Part shown: positions 1 through 11,987 of the stretch, piece after piece | How positions within the stretch are numbered: position 1 is the first letter of the stretch | How the letters are laid out: each line of letters opens with the position of its first letter | Source: Monilinia fructicola | Lineage: Eukaryota > Ascomycota > Leotiomycetes > Helotiales > Sclerotiniaceae | Reading direction: 5' to 3' | Assembly (NCBI GenBank): GCA_008692225.1 | Contig: VICG01000008.1 | Location: 2,010,001-2,074,000 of the forward strand | DNA: 64,000 nt | The notes under the pieces: generated by a model | The model's input: only the letters and a program-made list of their open reading frames with translations | Told to the model about the DNA's origin: nothing | Databases searched by the model: none | Program-made: the position numbers and the translations under genes

Positions 1-3000
1 ATAATATATATTTTAAGTATTAATAAAGATATAAAGATTTTAAAATAAGCTATTGAAAATTTAGCTTTTATTTTATTGTTTAATGGAATTTAATAAGTTC
101 AACTATAATATTCGTTAAACTATTTAATATTTATATAAATCTTTAATTTTTTATTAAATTTTCAATATTTATACATTTCATTATATTATTATTCATTTAA
201 TATTAGGCTTTATAATATAAAATTTTTATAACAAGTATAAAAATACTAAATCTATAATAACTATAAGTTTTTCTAAAATTATATCAAGGTTTCGTTAAAT
301 AATTATAAGTTATATTTTTTGCGTATGCCTCTTTTAAAACCCGCCCGAGTATGTACCTACTACCTAGGTAGGTATATATGTATATAGAGCTTACCTACCA
401 CGCCCGCCGTAATACAATGACTTACTTATTCGTTGCAAGGAAAATCTACTAGAACATAATCTTACCTAGCCCAGGTACTTAAATGGGGTTGTGATGGATG
501 TATTTTTGTTTGGCGATTGATGATTGATGATTAGAGTTGATGATGATGATGATGATGAATGAGAAGAATGAATGTGTGACTTGTAAAGCACCTAGGTAGA
601 TACTAATAAATAGATGATAGTTAGGTATCTTTAGGGCTAACCTTGGAAATCCTTGAGTTTATATTTAGATTGTATATATATATATATATATATATATGCG
701 TATACGGATGTGTGCGTGTATATCTAATTACCTAGGTATATAACATCTCTTATTTACTTCTACTCTTAGATTCAAGTATTAACAAGGTAGACAGATGTCA
801 CGGGAAAGTCACGGGATTAAATCGTATACTACTATATACTGTATACCCAATTAGCGACGTTTCGTCGTGGCGCGTCATTTTGTGCGTGATAATTAATAGA
901 TAAATAGATAGAAATACCCGGACATATTGAATACTCGAGCGGGTTTGAGAAGAGGTATAGGCGAATATAAAACTTATTATTATTTAACGAAACCTTGGTG
1001 TAATTTTATATGATTTATAAATAATATATGTTTAGTATCTTAGTATCTTCTTATGAAGTTTTTGTATTGTAAAATTAGTCATTCTAGAAAATCTAATAAT
1101 TTATTAATATATTCATTTGGATTTTAATAATATATAGATTTCAAAAACTAAAATTTTAAAAAATGATATATTCTTTAAATTTTTAAAACTTAATAATTAA
1201 TATATATATTAATACAAAAAGTAAAGATTTTAAAAATCTAATAGAAAAGTATACTTAAATAACCCAAATAAGCGATTTTACCCTATGAAAATTAGTAAAT
1301 TTTCCTATATTTTTAACTTTGTTAATATATATCTCAAGTATTAATAAATATATCTAAATTCTATAGAACTAATATAGTAGATGAATAGAAAGAAATACAT
1401 ATATATCTATTACAATATCACTACATCACTACGCTGAATATATATATATATTTACACACACAATCAATCAGCTTATCTTTTCCATCCCATTATAAAAAAA
1501 ACTCTCCATTCATTTCCCATCGCCAGCTCCGAGATGGATGCATCGAGCGGAGTTGTGGTGTAAGCGGAGAGATCGTACTGTGGATGATGAGGATGAGGAT
1601 GTATTTATATTTATATCAATAGCTTGCTCTACTGTATCGAATGTGATGGATCTTATGGAGGGAGTAGATGGCGCGGGATATAATTTTAGGTTGGGATTGG
1701 GATTGGGATTGGGGGTGTTCGATTGCTGACTTGTATGAGTATGAGTGGATAGGTCGGTAGGTGCCTCTGCTTAGATGCTTATATAGCATTTATCTATCTA
1801 TATATATATCGAACACTATAATTAGATGACGAGCAACAATTTTCAATTCCCCCGAGATTGATTCCTGGGCAGAGTGAAACGATCACGTTCTCTACAGTAG
1901 GCAGGTAGCTTCAATACCTACCTACTAGGTACCTAATAAGTCTACCCGACGAACGACAACAACAGCAACCTCAACCCGGATGCGAAGTGCATTGATAAAT
2001 TCATAAATCCACGCGCCGCGATCCCCAGCTCCGCAAAACAAACCCACAATTCCCAACCAACAACAAATACAGCACAGTACTGTACTGTACTGTACAGTAT
2101 GTATCACACTCATGCACGAACATCTGCGCACGTGGCTTAGTTTATGTGGAGGTCCGATGGATGGATGGATGGATGGTGGTGCAGACCGGTGGAGAGCACC
2201 GGTGGGTGATGGAGGACAACACATCGGCGTTGAAGGGTGCACTGCACTGCACTGTACGGTAAGTAGTAAGCAGGACTAGGGGTGGCGATCGCGTGTTCTG
2301 GATTGCTGGAGGAGAGGCTGGGGTGAAGGGTGGTAGGGACTTGTGCCTGTAGTATGACAGGAGTAGCTAGTGAGAGCGTACTACAGTACGGTCTACCTGC
2401 CGCGTAGTGGGATGTAGTCGGATGTATAGTGAACTGGTTGGGCCGTTGGATGTACGGTTAAGGGGTGAGGGGATGGGATGGGATGGGATGGGATGTGATG
2501 TGATGTAATGACATTCATGTAATGTGGAGTGGTGTCTGATGTGAGGGGTGGCATGCTGTGGACGAACAACATGGATTGTATATTTTCTGAAAAACTCTCG
2601 GTATTAGATACGCCCGGGAGGGGGAGGGTGTGTTTTTTTTTTGGGCGATGATGATGATGATGATGATGATTCTTTCGATTGGATCGTGTGCGTGGATGGG
2701 AAGTGGAGTGAGTTCGCGGGTCAGATTTTTAGCAATCCCACGCGTTCGATAATATCGCGTGATTTGGGATACTTACGGAGAAAGATTGCACGGAGGTGAG
2801 AGGACGACAGTAAGGCTGAGGGAAGGGAGCACGACGTAAGCGAGATCCGGTTTCGAGAAGATTGGATGTTGCAGTGTGTGTGGTGGAGTGGTGGGCTTTG
2901 TGTTCATGTTGGAGATTTGAATGTCGTTGTAGTGAGCGACACGTGGGTGTTTGAAGGTATGTGTACATTGGAGCTTCGGTAACGATGAGACGGGAATTCT

Positions 3001-3605
3001 TGATGTGTTTCGGGATATAAAGTTGTATCAGCTGTTCCTGGAGCTTGAACGCCGATTGTGAGGTTCTGTAGTCAATTGATTATTCAGAATTATTTATGGC
3101 GCCATTTATGAACCGATAGTTCTTGTTTGTAATCTTGCGCGAACTCTGTTCCTCCTTTGATTTTTCCTATCAACAGCCCAACCTTCGACCTCGCATCCAC
3201 GTTGAGACAATACTCCGTCAGGATGTAGAATTATGCAATGGGGATCTTGATTGCCACGGAGAAGAAGGGACATGCTCGAATCGTGATTGGCTAGTTTGAG
3301 CTGCCAAGCTCCCTCTGCATCTTATATCCGTTTAGCCAATGTATGTTGCAGAGCACTTCTGCATCTTGGGGCTTGGGGATCGCCTTAGATTGCTACTTGA
3401 TTGAGTGAGTAGGATGGTAATTTGGTTGCAATAGTATTCCATGCTTGTACTCTATGTATATCACATATCCCATTCTTGCTCTCGTTTTCAGGGGCCCTCA
3501 TTTAAAACATAATGGTACGGCCTCTTCATGATGATGTACTCATTGTAGTTTTCCTGGGTGAACACGTCTGAGCAAAGTTGTTAGGGTGTTCCTATAATCT
3601 CAAGT
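1..3605. other. Gene-poor AT-rich and low-complexity flank
   Basis: No convincing gene. The first 350 bases and 960-1400 are very AT-rich and hold related decayed repeat arms (listed separately). The rest has short tandem repeats: GATGAT near 538-560, a TA run near 675-700, a TGTACTG-type run near 2080-2100, GGATG near 2157-2175 and GGGAT near 2470-2500, and GATGAT again near 2647-2670. Open frames here are short, compositionally biased and lack recognisable domains. Confidence 0.6.
228..1070. repeat. Inverted pair of decayed AT-rich repeat arms
   Basis: The arm at about 228-353 reads as the reverse complement of the arm at about 929-1070. The clearest match is between 286-353 and 930-1000: both contain ATTTAACGAAACCTTG on the shared strand and a GCGGGTTT..AGAGG block at the inner end. 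The arms enclose about 570 bp holding TAGGTA-type and microsatellite sequence. A related AT-rich copy lies at 28.25-28.52 kb, sharing TAGCTTTTATTTTATT with bases 65-80. This may be two facing copies of one degraded element or one element with long terminal inverted repeats; I cannot decide which. Confidence 0.55.
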
Positions 3606-5654
3606 ATGGTCCCAAAACTGCGAGAGTCTTCAGTTTGGCTCTGGTTTCTTGCCAGCTGTAGACCTGTAGCTTGTTTAACTTCTTCGTATCCTCGAGATGA
3701 ACCCGTGTTTGCGGAAAGCTACGACTATATAATTGTCGGCGGTGGAACGAGTGGTTTAGTCGTTGCAAATAGACTATCTGAAGACCCTGAAAGTGAGTGA
3801 TTTATGATGTCCAGGTTATTTCTTGCTCATAATAATCATGTCTTCAGAGACAGTTCTAGTCATCGAGCATGGTCTCATAGACAATAGTTCTCTCACATTA
3901 GTACCAAGGCTTGGAATACAATATTTTCCCAACAATGTGAAGAACTGGGAATACACTTCCGCACCCGTCGAAAGTCTCTTAAATGCAACATTTGACGTCT
4001 ATATCGCCGATGTCGTGGGAGGAAGTTCTTTACATAATGGCATGTTTGCCGATCGGGGATCAAGAGCTGACTATGATTCTTGGGGAGCCTTCGTAGATGA
4101 TGATACTTGGAGTTGGGATGGTCTTTATCCCTATTTCGTCAAAAGCAGTACTTTCACCCCGCCATCCGCTGAGCTTGTGGAACAATTTGATATCAAGAAT
4201 AATGCTTCCGCATATGGCGATGGTCCTTTACAAATTAGTTATCCTTCAGTCATCTTTCCAGACTATAGAAATCTGACTCTGGCTGCAAATGCTGTTGGAA
4301 TCAAAACGTCTGATGGACCAGAGTCAGGTGACGCTACTGGATTTTGCTGGGTCCCTCAAACACTTGATCCTGCGACGGGATTTCGTTCTCATTCTCGAAT
4401 TGCTTATTATGATCCAGTGGCTAGTAGACCTAATCTACAGCTTGTCACAGGTCATCTGGTGGAAAGGATCCTTTTCGATCAGGGCCTAACAGCTACTGGG
4501 GTCCGAGTAACATCTCTACAAAGCAACAAGACAAACATCGTAACCGCATCCCGTGAGGTGATTCTAGCAGCAGGTGCAATAAACACACCAAAACTCTTAC
4601 AACTTAGTGGAATTGGTCCCAAGAAAGTTCTAAATGCTGCAGGCGTCGAAGTCCTGCTGGATAAACCGGCAGTTGGGGCAAATTTCCAAGATCATCCCGT
4701 TACATATCTCAGTTGGAATCTCACCAACTTGGCTTTTCCAAACGACGGCACAATATCTACAAATGCATCGTATAACGCAAGTGCATGGCAGGAATATGTG
4801 ACAAATCATACGGTGCGTAGGATCCACCAGCTCTGACTGCCATTCCCGAGCACTATGATACTGAATCACACACGTAGGGACCTTACACCCAAGCAGCATC
4901 ACCCGATGCTGCATTCCTTCCACTCTCACAATTCCTGTCGCAAACTCAAGAATTTATCGATCAACTGCGGGCTCAGAATGCATCCGACTTCCTACCATCT
5001 ATCTATGAGGATGAAACGCTTCTCAAAGGCTACTTGGCTCAAAGAGATATATTACTCGATCACTTTGGCAGGACCGATGCCGCAGCTATTGAAATCCCCA
5101 TTACTGCCACGGGACCTGGTGCGTCCATACTTGAATTTCGAGATGTTGTTAAAAGAAAATGGCTAACAAGCAAATTCCCCGCAGGTGCATGTGCGATAGA
5201 AAAGCCCCTATCCCGCGGCACCATAACACTCAACCCCCACTCCCCCCACTCCCAACCCATAATAACCTACAACACACTCTCCAACCCCCTGGACGGACTC
5301 CTCCTCTCTGAATGCATCCGCTACGTACGTACCTACTACGCGTCCCCTCTCCTCACCAACTACCACCCTACCGAGCTCGCTCCAGGACCCCAAGCCCAAT
5401 CCGACGAGGAGATTCTCAGCGCGTTAATTAGTAACCGCGCTATCGCACCCAGTTTTGCGCATCCGTCGGGTACGTGTGCGTTGGGGACGGAGGAATATGG
5501 AGGGTGTGTGGGTGCGGACTTGAGGGTTTGGGGGACGGGAGCGTTGAGTGTTGTGGATGCGAGTATCATGCCGTTGATTCCGGCGACGCACTTACAGTTG
5601 ACGGTTTATGCGGTGGCGGAGAAAGCGGCGGATATTATCAAGGGGAGAGGGTGA
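3606..5654 (+). CDS. Secreted GMC-family FAD oxidoreductase
   Basis: Glucose-methanol-choline oxidoreductase, about 620 aa after joining 3606-3792, 3848-4812, 4878-5118 and 5185-5654. These flavoenzymes oxidise alcohols or sugars; the substrate cannot be read here. A hydrophobic stretch after the start (WLWFLASC) suggests a signal peptide, so it is probably secreted. The FAD-binding motif YIIVGGGTSG lies near residue 42. Both family signatures are present: GGSSLHNGMFADR and GAINTPKLLQLSGIG. The C-terminal HPSGTCA motif carries the expected catalytic histidine, followed by VVDASIMPLIPATHLQ. The third intron (66 bp) has a GCTAAC branch site and CCGCAG acceptor; it is a multiple of three with no stop, so it could be mistaken for coding sequence. 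No frame disruption was needed. Versicolorin-B-synthase-like or aryl-alcohol-oxidase-like activity is possible but undetermined. Confidence 0.9.
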
Positions 5655-7525
5655 TTTTGAGGTTTTACGTTCTGTGTGGTTTGGCCATGGTATAGATATA
5701 AGATTGAAAGGGAAAGATGAAGAACATGTCGTATGTTGAGTCTGTAAGTTTGTGCATATGGATGGACATGTCTCTTCATTAGTTATTTGGTGGTTAGGTA
5801 GGTATTTGACTAAATTCAAGTTAGGTAGCATTAAAATAACATAGGATAAGTCACAATTTCGAAAATTAAATTAGTTTAATCAGAATTCGTTTCTTACCTA
5901 TGCCCAGAAATTTCTGTTCAGTATGATGGATAGAGAAAATCAGGATATTTACTATACTGAAAGTGGGATGAATTCTAGTCAAGAATCATTCTATAATATT
6001 CCAATAAGAATATTAATTATTACTTCATTTGACTTAGGCAACATAGACCGATCAATGTTAGCACAGAGACGGGTATTAGGGCATTATGCGATATAATCAG
6101 CCATAAGCTAACCACTTCAATCACAAGACTCTATAACTCTATAAACTGATTAGTGTATTATTTTCCCGATTCTTATCAGCATATCATGTACGACATATAA
6201 TTTACTTGTCTCCAATATCATTCTAGTGTTTGATTTTCGATGGAGTTCTTTCAAGCTCATCGTTCACCTTATTAATCATGTCTTGTTTCCTAAACAGAAC
6301 CCCTCGTTCCATGGTATCCTACAGAATGCAATAGAGAGTTACTTCTAAGTTCGAGATTGCTTGGGATGAGCGGAACTCCTAGCCGATCTCGGGTTGAGGT
6401 TGTGAGGAAATGGTCTGTCTAGAGCCTCGTCCCTTCTTCAAAAGACTTCATTTAAAATAAGCGTGTGAAGGGGGGTAGGTGTGAGTACATCTGCTCTCAA
6501 ATTTCTCATTGATATTGATATCTTTAACTTTTGTGTGATTGAAACTCATGCTGTTTGCTCTCATTCTCTGGGTTGATCTATCGCTATATTAAATATGGTC
6601 AAGGAAGTTGGCGTGCAATAATTTGCGAAGAAGAATGGTGCAGTTCGGTTCCGAGTATAATTACACTGGGCTGCTTGAAGTGCACTGGCTTCTTACAAAG
6701 CATACAGAGTCTATTGATCGGCGAGGGATGGTACTGAGACTGCTGGAGGTTCATAGTTCTGGTGTCTGAGGGTACTATCTCTTGACATCTTATAACATCT
6801 CATTTATTTCTCGTTGATAACCCAAGCCGTCTTACCTTCTATCGAAAGAGAAAATCGCAATACTGAGGCTACAACATTTACTTGATATCTATCATTCAAT
6901 CACTACAAAGTATTTTGAAAAGTAGTAAAGATTGAAATTTACTACTAATTACTGAAAATAGTCTAGCGTGTGGCTAATTACTCGCTTAATTGCTGCCGAA
7001 CGCGATTAGTTGTTTCGAAATCTCCTGATGTATTAGAGCTTACATATTTCATGACTCTCCTTATTATGATTTCTATATATTGTAGAATCGTCTTTTGAAG
7101 AAGCATCAAGTTTGTCTTTGTTGATTTTATAGAGAGTTGATAATTTAATTAGTCGAACAACACGCTCGAATAATCATTAGTAATTACATCTTGGTTAACT
7201 AATAAGAAGTTGAGAGAAAAGATTTGAATCTTTGAATCGGTAAAATACAGTGGAGACAGCAGAGAATATGTCTTTGACTACCTGTTCACAATTATCTAGG
7301 TAAAATATCTTCCTTTTTTCTAGAAAAAAATGTGAAATCTTTGAGATTGAATTGAATCATTCAAATTAGTTACTTGAATTATCGAATATAACCTCAAACA
7401 AATTTTGAAATGAAAAGTTTCGTTTGAATGACTTTCAATAAATTGAAATCAATTCAATAGATCTGATTACAGGATTCCGTTACGAAGCAATAATCGTCCT
7501 TTGAGCATTTCCATCAACCTGGCCC
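5655..7525. other. Intergenic, convergent 3' flanks
   Basis: The 3' flanks of the GMC gene (+) and the MACPF-like gene (-) meet here. The region is AT-rich and I see no gene or clear repeat. Short open frames have no recognisable features. Confidence 0.6.
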
Positions 7526-9792
7526 CTAGGAACTTACAGCAAAGAAATCAAACATATTCCTAGCATTAGGTTGATTCTGTGACGCCCCTTTGGTAACTCT
7601 GAGATACTGCTTCGCATCCAATCTCGATAGCTCCACCTTCTGATGTGCAAAGTCCTTAACTGGCTTTCCAAAAGTCCAAAAATAACTCTCTTCGGTCCAA
7701 TCGGGAAAATTTCCTCGACCGGCTCGAGCACCGATTAGACAGAGGAACATTTGTTCGTTTCCTTGGGTCTTTTTGCCGAAGGATATCACAGTCGTGCCTT
7801 GAACGGACTCGAAGTCAAAAGCTTTGAATTCGAACATTTTCTCTGCGCCTGGAGAGAGGGTCTTTTGGGCGACTGGCAGATTAGAGGATGTGTTAGTGAT
7901 TTGAGAAGAATGTCAAGAAAGAATTGGGATAGATGATGAAGTCTCACTTTCAGTCCAGTTATGATCTGGGGTATCTTTTCTTTGGGCGATGTATGTGACA
8001 ATCTTCACAGCACTCTGTTTGAAAGTATATATTAGTTAATCTGGCTCAACATCTAATCCATGTTCCGAGATAAAATGAGGATAGGAAGGAATGTCAATTA
8101 CCAGTACTGAAACTCGGAAGGTATTAGGATTCACGTGAGTTCCGGGTGTGCGAGAATCACTCGGATCTTTAGTGATGGCCGCGATCTAAAATGAATACTC
8201 ATTAGCACAAGACAAGTGGCTATGTCTCCATTCGGGAAGTTGGCTTACCTTTGCACGAATAAGTTCCACATTGTCGACTCTTGCTGTTTCCAAGTCTCTT
8301 CGAGCGGATTCCCCGGATACATATTTATCAGCGGGAACTGTAGACAAGTTAGATTCTTTCGCCATGTTCTGGGTAACGAAGTGATGGGGATCTTACCGTC
8401 TTTGACTAACTTCTCGAAAGAAAGATAGTCCATGAAATCATCCAACAACTCCCAACTCTTTATTTTAGGGAGACATTCTATTAGCATATAATTTATTTAA
8501 TCTTAACTATAGAGAATATGGTACGAACCCGTTTATCAGCCTCAGTATAATCAAGTGGTTGGAAATAGTTGTTGAAATTAGAAAGTGCGGTATATTTACT
8601 CAGTAGAGCAAAGCGTATATAATTATGTCTCCCCTCCTCGGCGGCTTTATAAAAAGCATCAGCCATAGTCTTAACTGCGAGGAGATCGGTAGTGAGCGTT
8701 TCTTCTATACGAATGCCAGTAGAGTTTGTGCCTGATGTTTCGTTGATGACGATACGGATGGTGGAAAGACGGTTGAGAGTTTCAACTGCTTTTCTGACTT
8801 CTTGGGTCACTTCTCCAGTTACACCGTACATTGTAAAGGCAACCTTAGAACTAGATGGGGTGGTTGTGAGTTAGACAAGAGCTTGTAGGCCTTGTGGAAT
8901 AAGGTAGAGGTAAGTTGGTAGTACCTCTCTTTGATTTCGGTAAAGCTTGATTTGTCTTCTGAGAAGATAGATACACGGGCGTAGAAGTGGCCGCCGTGAA
9001 TAAAATCTTGAGAATGTCAGAATTTTGAAATTGTCACAAAACCTTTACGCTCTCTACTTCGATTTGAGAGAAGAAGAAAAAATTGAAACCCCCAAAGAGT
9101 GGGGAAGGAAATGACAGTAATGAATGGTATGAAAGGATGAAACTCACCGGAAATGAACCGATTTCCATAAGTATCATGTTTATCCATTGTTTCAAGATTA
9201 GGGTTGAAGGAATACTTCATTCCAGTTGATGCTTGATATTGGCATTCAACACGCACTTGGTAGGTTAACATGCTAGTTTCGAACTGTATAATAGAGATAA
9301 CTCAGTTATGCTTGATACATGTCAAAGTGATGGTGGTCTTTGGAAGGATGGGTGAACTGAGATGGAAATAGTACATCGATAGTGAAAGAATAGGAAAGAA
9401 AATTACTTCATTCTTGTTGAGATACTCAAAATCGACTGCTGCGCTGGCACCGTATCCACTAATAGCTGCTCCAGCGCTGATATTCAAGGTTGTTGCTAAT
9501 TTCCTAAATTTCCTCTTGTTTAGACATCTTTGAACCAACATTTTCAAGAGACTTGGCGGCCTCCTCCCCTCCTACCGATCCAAGAAAGAAGAGAAAAGTG
9601 AGTTCAGACATACTCGTATGTTTCAACCTCTTCACTGGTATAAGACTTATTGAAGCCAGTTGAAGGAGGCTTCACCTCAGTAACAATCACAGATTCGTGG
9701 GTGCGGGGTTGCTGGATGAATGTATTGAATCCTTGACCGAGTGACATACCATCTTGGTAAGGTACTAATTCTGCGGCGTTGATTTGTGCCAT
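7526..9792 (-). CDS. MACPF-like protein, probable partner of an aegerolysin
   Basis: Ten exons on the minus strand: 9792-9614, 9503-9416, 9283-9148, 9006-8925, 8850-8529, 8457-8397, 8337-8249, 8185-8102, 8014-7948 and 7872-7526. All join in phase without correction, giving about 484 aa. The product resembles fungal MACPF proteins of the pleurotolysin B type, which are recruited by a membrane-bound aegerolysin and form the transmembrane pore. Evidence is an N-terminal MACPF-like segment (LNISAGAAISGYG) and the region YGNRF..GGHFYARVSI, a near match to the MACPF signature (Tyr-Gly-x-x-aromatic then Gly-Gly) but with seven rather than six spacer residues. I see no signal peptide. The aegerolysin gene 1.7 kb away, divergently oriented, strongly supports the call. 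The last codons contain a GTAAGT that could be a further donor, so the true C-terminus may lie at about 7454. Confidence 0.72.
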
Positions 9793-11470
9793 TGCTTGTA
9801 TAAAATGATTGTTATTGTGTTGTAGTTTTATGAGGCAATATTTGGGTTGAGAGATATATATGTTATGGAGATAGAGAAGAACGAGGAGCTTTGGGCCAGT
9901 ACATATGTTAAAATATATTCAGGGATATAAGAGAGAAGATTGTCTTTCTTGACTCATGATAATAGAAGAAGAATGAAGACTGTCACCATGATACCAGAAA
10001 CATGCATACACGATGGTTGCATTATTACTAGTATGGAAAAACCTTCTATTTCCCCTAATTTACATTTGTGCCCTAATTAGACAATCTTTAAAAATCATAA
10101 TATAGTTTGACTTTCTAATTTAAGGTTAATAATTTAATAAGTATTAAGCTATAATATTATTGTTAATAATATTAATTTTATTATAAGAAAATTTATAATA
10201 TATTATATACTATATATACTTTAACTAGCTATTTAAATAATTCTTACGGAAATTTCTATTAATAAATTATTTATTATTAATTAGTATATCTTTTTAAACT
10301 ATTAAAATATTTGATTTTATATTATTTTATATTTTATTATCATTATTACTAAATATTAAATGACCTTTGTATTAATATAAGAATTCTTTTCTTTGAAAAT
10401 GAGCAAGGTAATTTATTCGATTAAAAATAACTAATAATTTACTATTAGATGGTTTTGATGATATGCTTTTTAAAGTGGCTTAAAAAGGGGTAAGCTGAAT
10501 GTGGGGTAAGGTTAGAGAACTTAGAGATACAGATCGTGCATATGCAGATTATATGACGCTTTAGTGCAAATAAATCAACCCTAGTTCCTGAGTTGTACAA
10601 GTTAAGTAGTGCATGCATTTTGACGTGCAGGACAGGTACAGTAGCGGATGCATATTCCGAAGCATTTATAAAGTGTCTATTTGTGTACCGAGTATACAAT
10701 TCGGGTTTGCGACACATGCGGTTGTGTCTGGGCTGTGGTGGGGCTGCACCTATCAGATACAGACTTGGAGTTCAGCTTACACTAAATTCTTACATATGTC
10801 TCACATTATATACCGTCGAGGCTAGATATGCAACGCTTGTATTCAGTACTAGAAATATACATGACGATGGTGTGTTACAAAGACTGACTTGATAGTGCAG
10901 AGATTATATGATTATATGATGCATCTATCTGCAAGATGGATGCAGATTTCTTTATCGTAGAACTAATATCTAAGCGAAAAATCATCGTCTTCGGTCGATC
11001 AATGTACATCCCTTATATTACGTCTGATAAACTCATGCAACTCTAGATCAAAATGATGTAAAGAAACGCAAATCTTCATAGATTCAGTCAAGTCAACCAA
11101 TTTGTGTAAGCTGAGGTGTATCAGTTTGTTGCTTTTGAGTCGAAATCAACAACTGACTACTTGCAACGTAGTGATTCTCCAAAAGTTCAGCTGAGATGAA
11201 AGTCGTATACGATCTACTCCTCAAGGAAGGTATTGCTTTACTTCCACGCGAACTACATAGCTTATCTTTGAGCAGAGCTTCCTGTGTATAAGTTGACTAG
11301 AATTCTCGATTTCATGCCCCCAAGCTCACTTCACTACATAATCAACTCAAAATACTATAATTATCAGCCATATTACTTATATAACCATGTTTGTTAACCA
11401 TGTGTCCTCTCTTTTCTCTTGATTTCATGCTAATTCATAACCATCCAGCAGAACTCGTTCACTTCTGATC
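9793..11470. promoter_or_regulatory. Shared divergent upstream region of the MACPF-like and aegerolysin genes
   Basis: This 1.7-kb interval separates two genes transcribed away from each other, so it should hold both promoters. Its centre (about 10080-10400) is an AT-rich block of TA/AT runs that looks like a decayed insertion, in contrast to the more mixed sequence on either side. Open frames inside are short and featureless. I identified no specific binding site. Confidence 0.45.
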
Positions 11471-11987
11471 ATGCCAGACAATTCTCCAGATGGATATGGC
11501 GACTATATCGTGGTCCATCTCATCAACAGCATGATGAGTTCCAGCCTCGAAATCAAGAACGCAACCCTAAAGCAGTAATTTTCCCCTCGCCATCTCACCA
11601 CCATGTTATCAGATTGTCACCCCTTTGTTTCCAAATGTACTTCATGCTAACTTCTCATCCAGCGGCAAATTCCATGTCAGCGGCAACAAAGACGTCGAGA
11701 TATCGAATGAAGAACTAAACAGAACCGTCATACCACCCAACTCTGCCCAGGATATCTCATCCTGCGGTCGCGCTTCCGCTTTGTATGGAACGGAAGGCTC
11801 ATTTGATCTTTATGAATCAGGCACGAAGATCTGTAAGCTTTACTGGAGTGATCCATACAGTGGCAGCAACGATTTCCAAGTGCAGGATTATAAGATTGGG
11901 GGCTCCTATGCGGTGGCGGTGGGTCCTTGGAATAGAAGTGGAGGGAGCTTGGGGAGAGTGGACGTGGAGGTTGTTAAGAAAGGGTAG
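11471..11987 (+). CDS. Aegerolysin
   Basis: Two exons, 11471-11574 and 11663-11987, join in phase to give 142 aa, the usual size of aegerolysins (about 15-17 kDa). The 88-bp intron has a GTAATT donor, a GCTAAC branch site and a CATCCAG acceptor. Family features in order: LEIKNATLK near residues 26-34, GKFHVSGNKD after the intron, a central SCGR, GTEGSFDLY, and a C-terminal glycine-rich GPWNRSGGSLG followed by VDVEVVKK. Aegerolysins are small beta-sandwich proteins that bind specific membrane lipids; with a MACPF partner they form pores. There is no signal peptide, as is normal for the family. The divergently placed MACPF-like gene is the likely partner. Reading frame is intact. Confidence 0.93.

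Noticed and set aside
1..360. Telomere or centromere edge
   Set aside because: AT-rich, but no TTAGGG repeats; ordinary decayed repeat islands of the same kind recur through the window.
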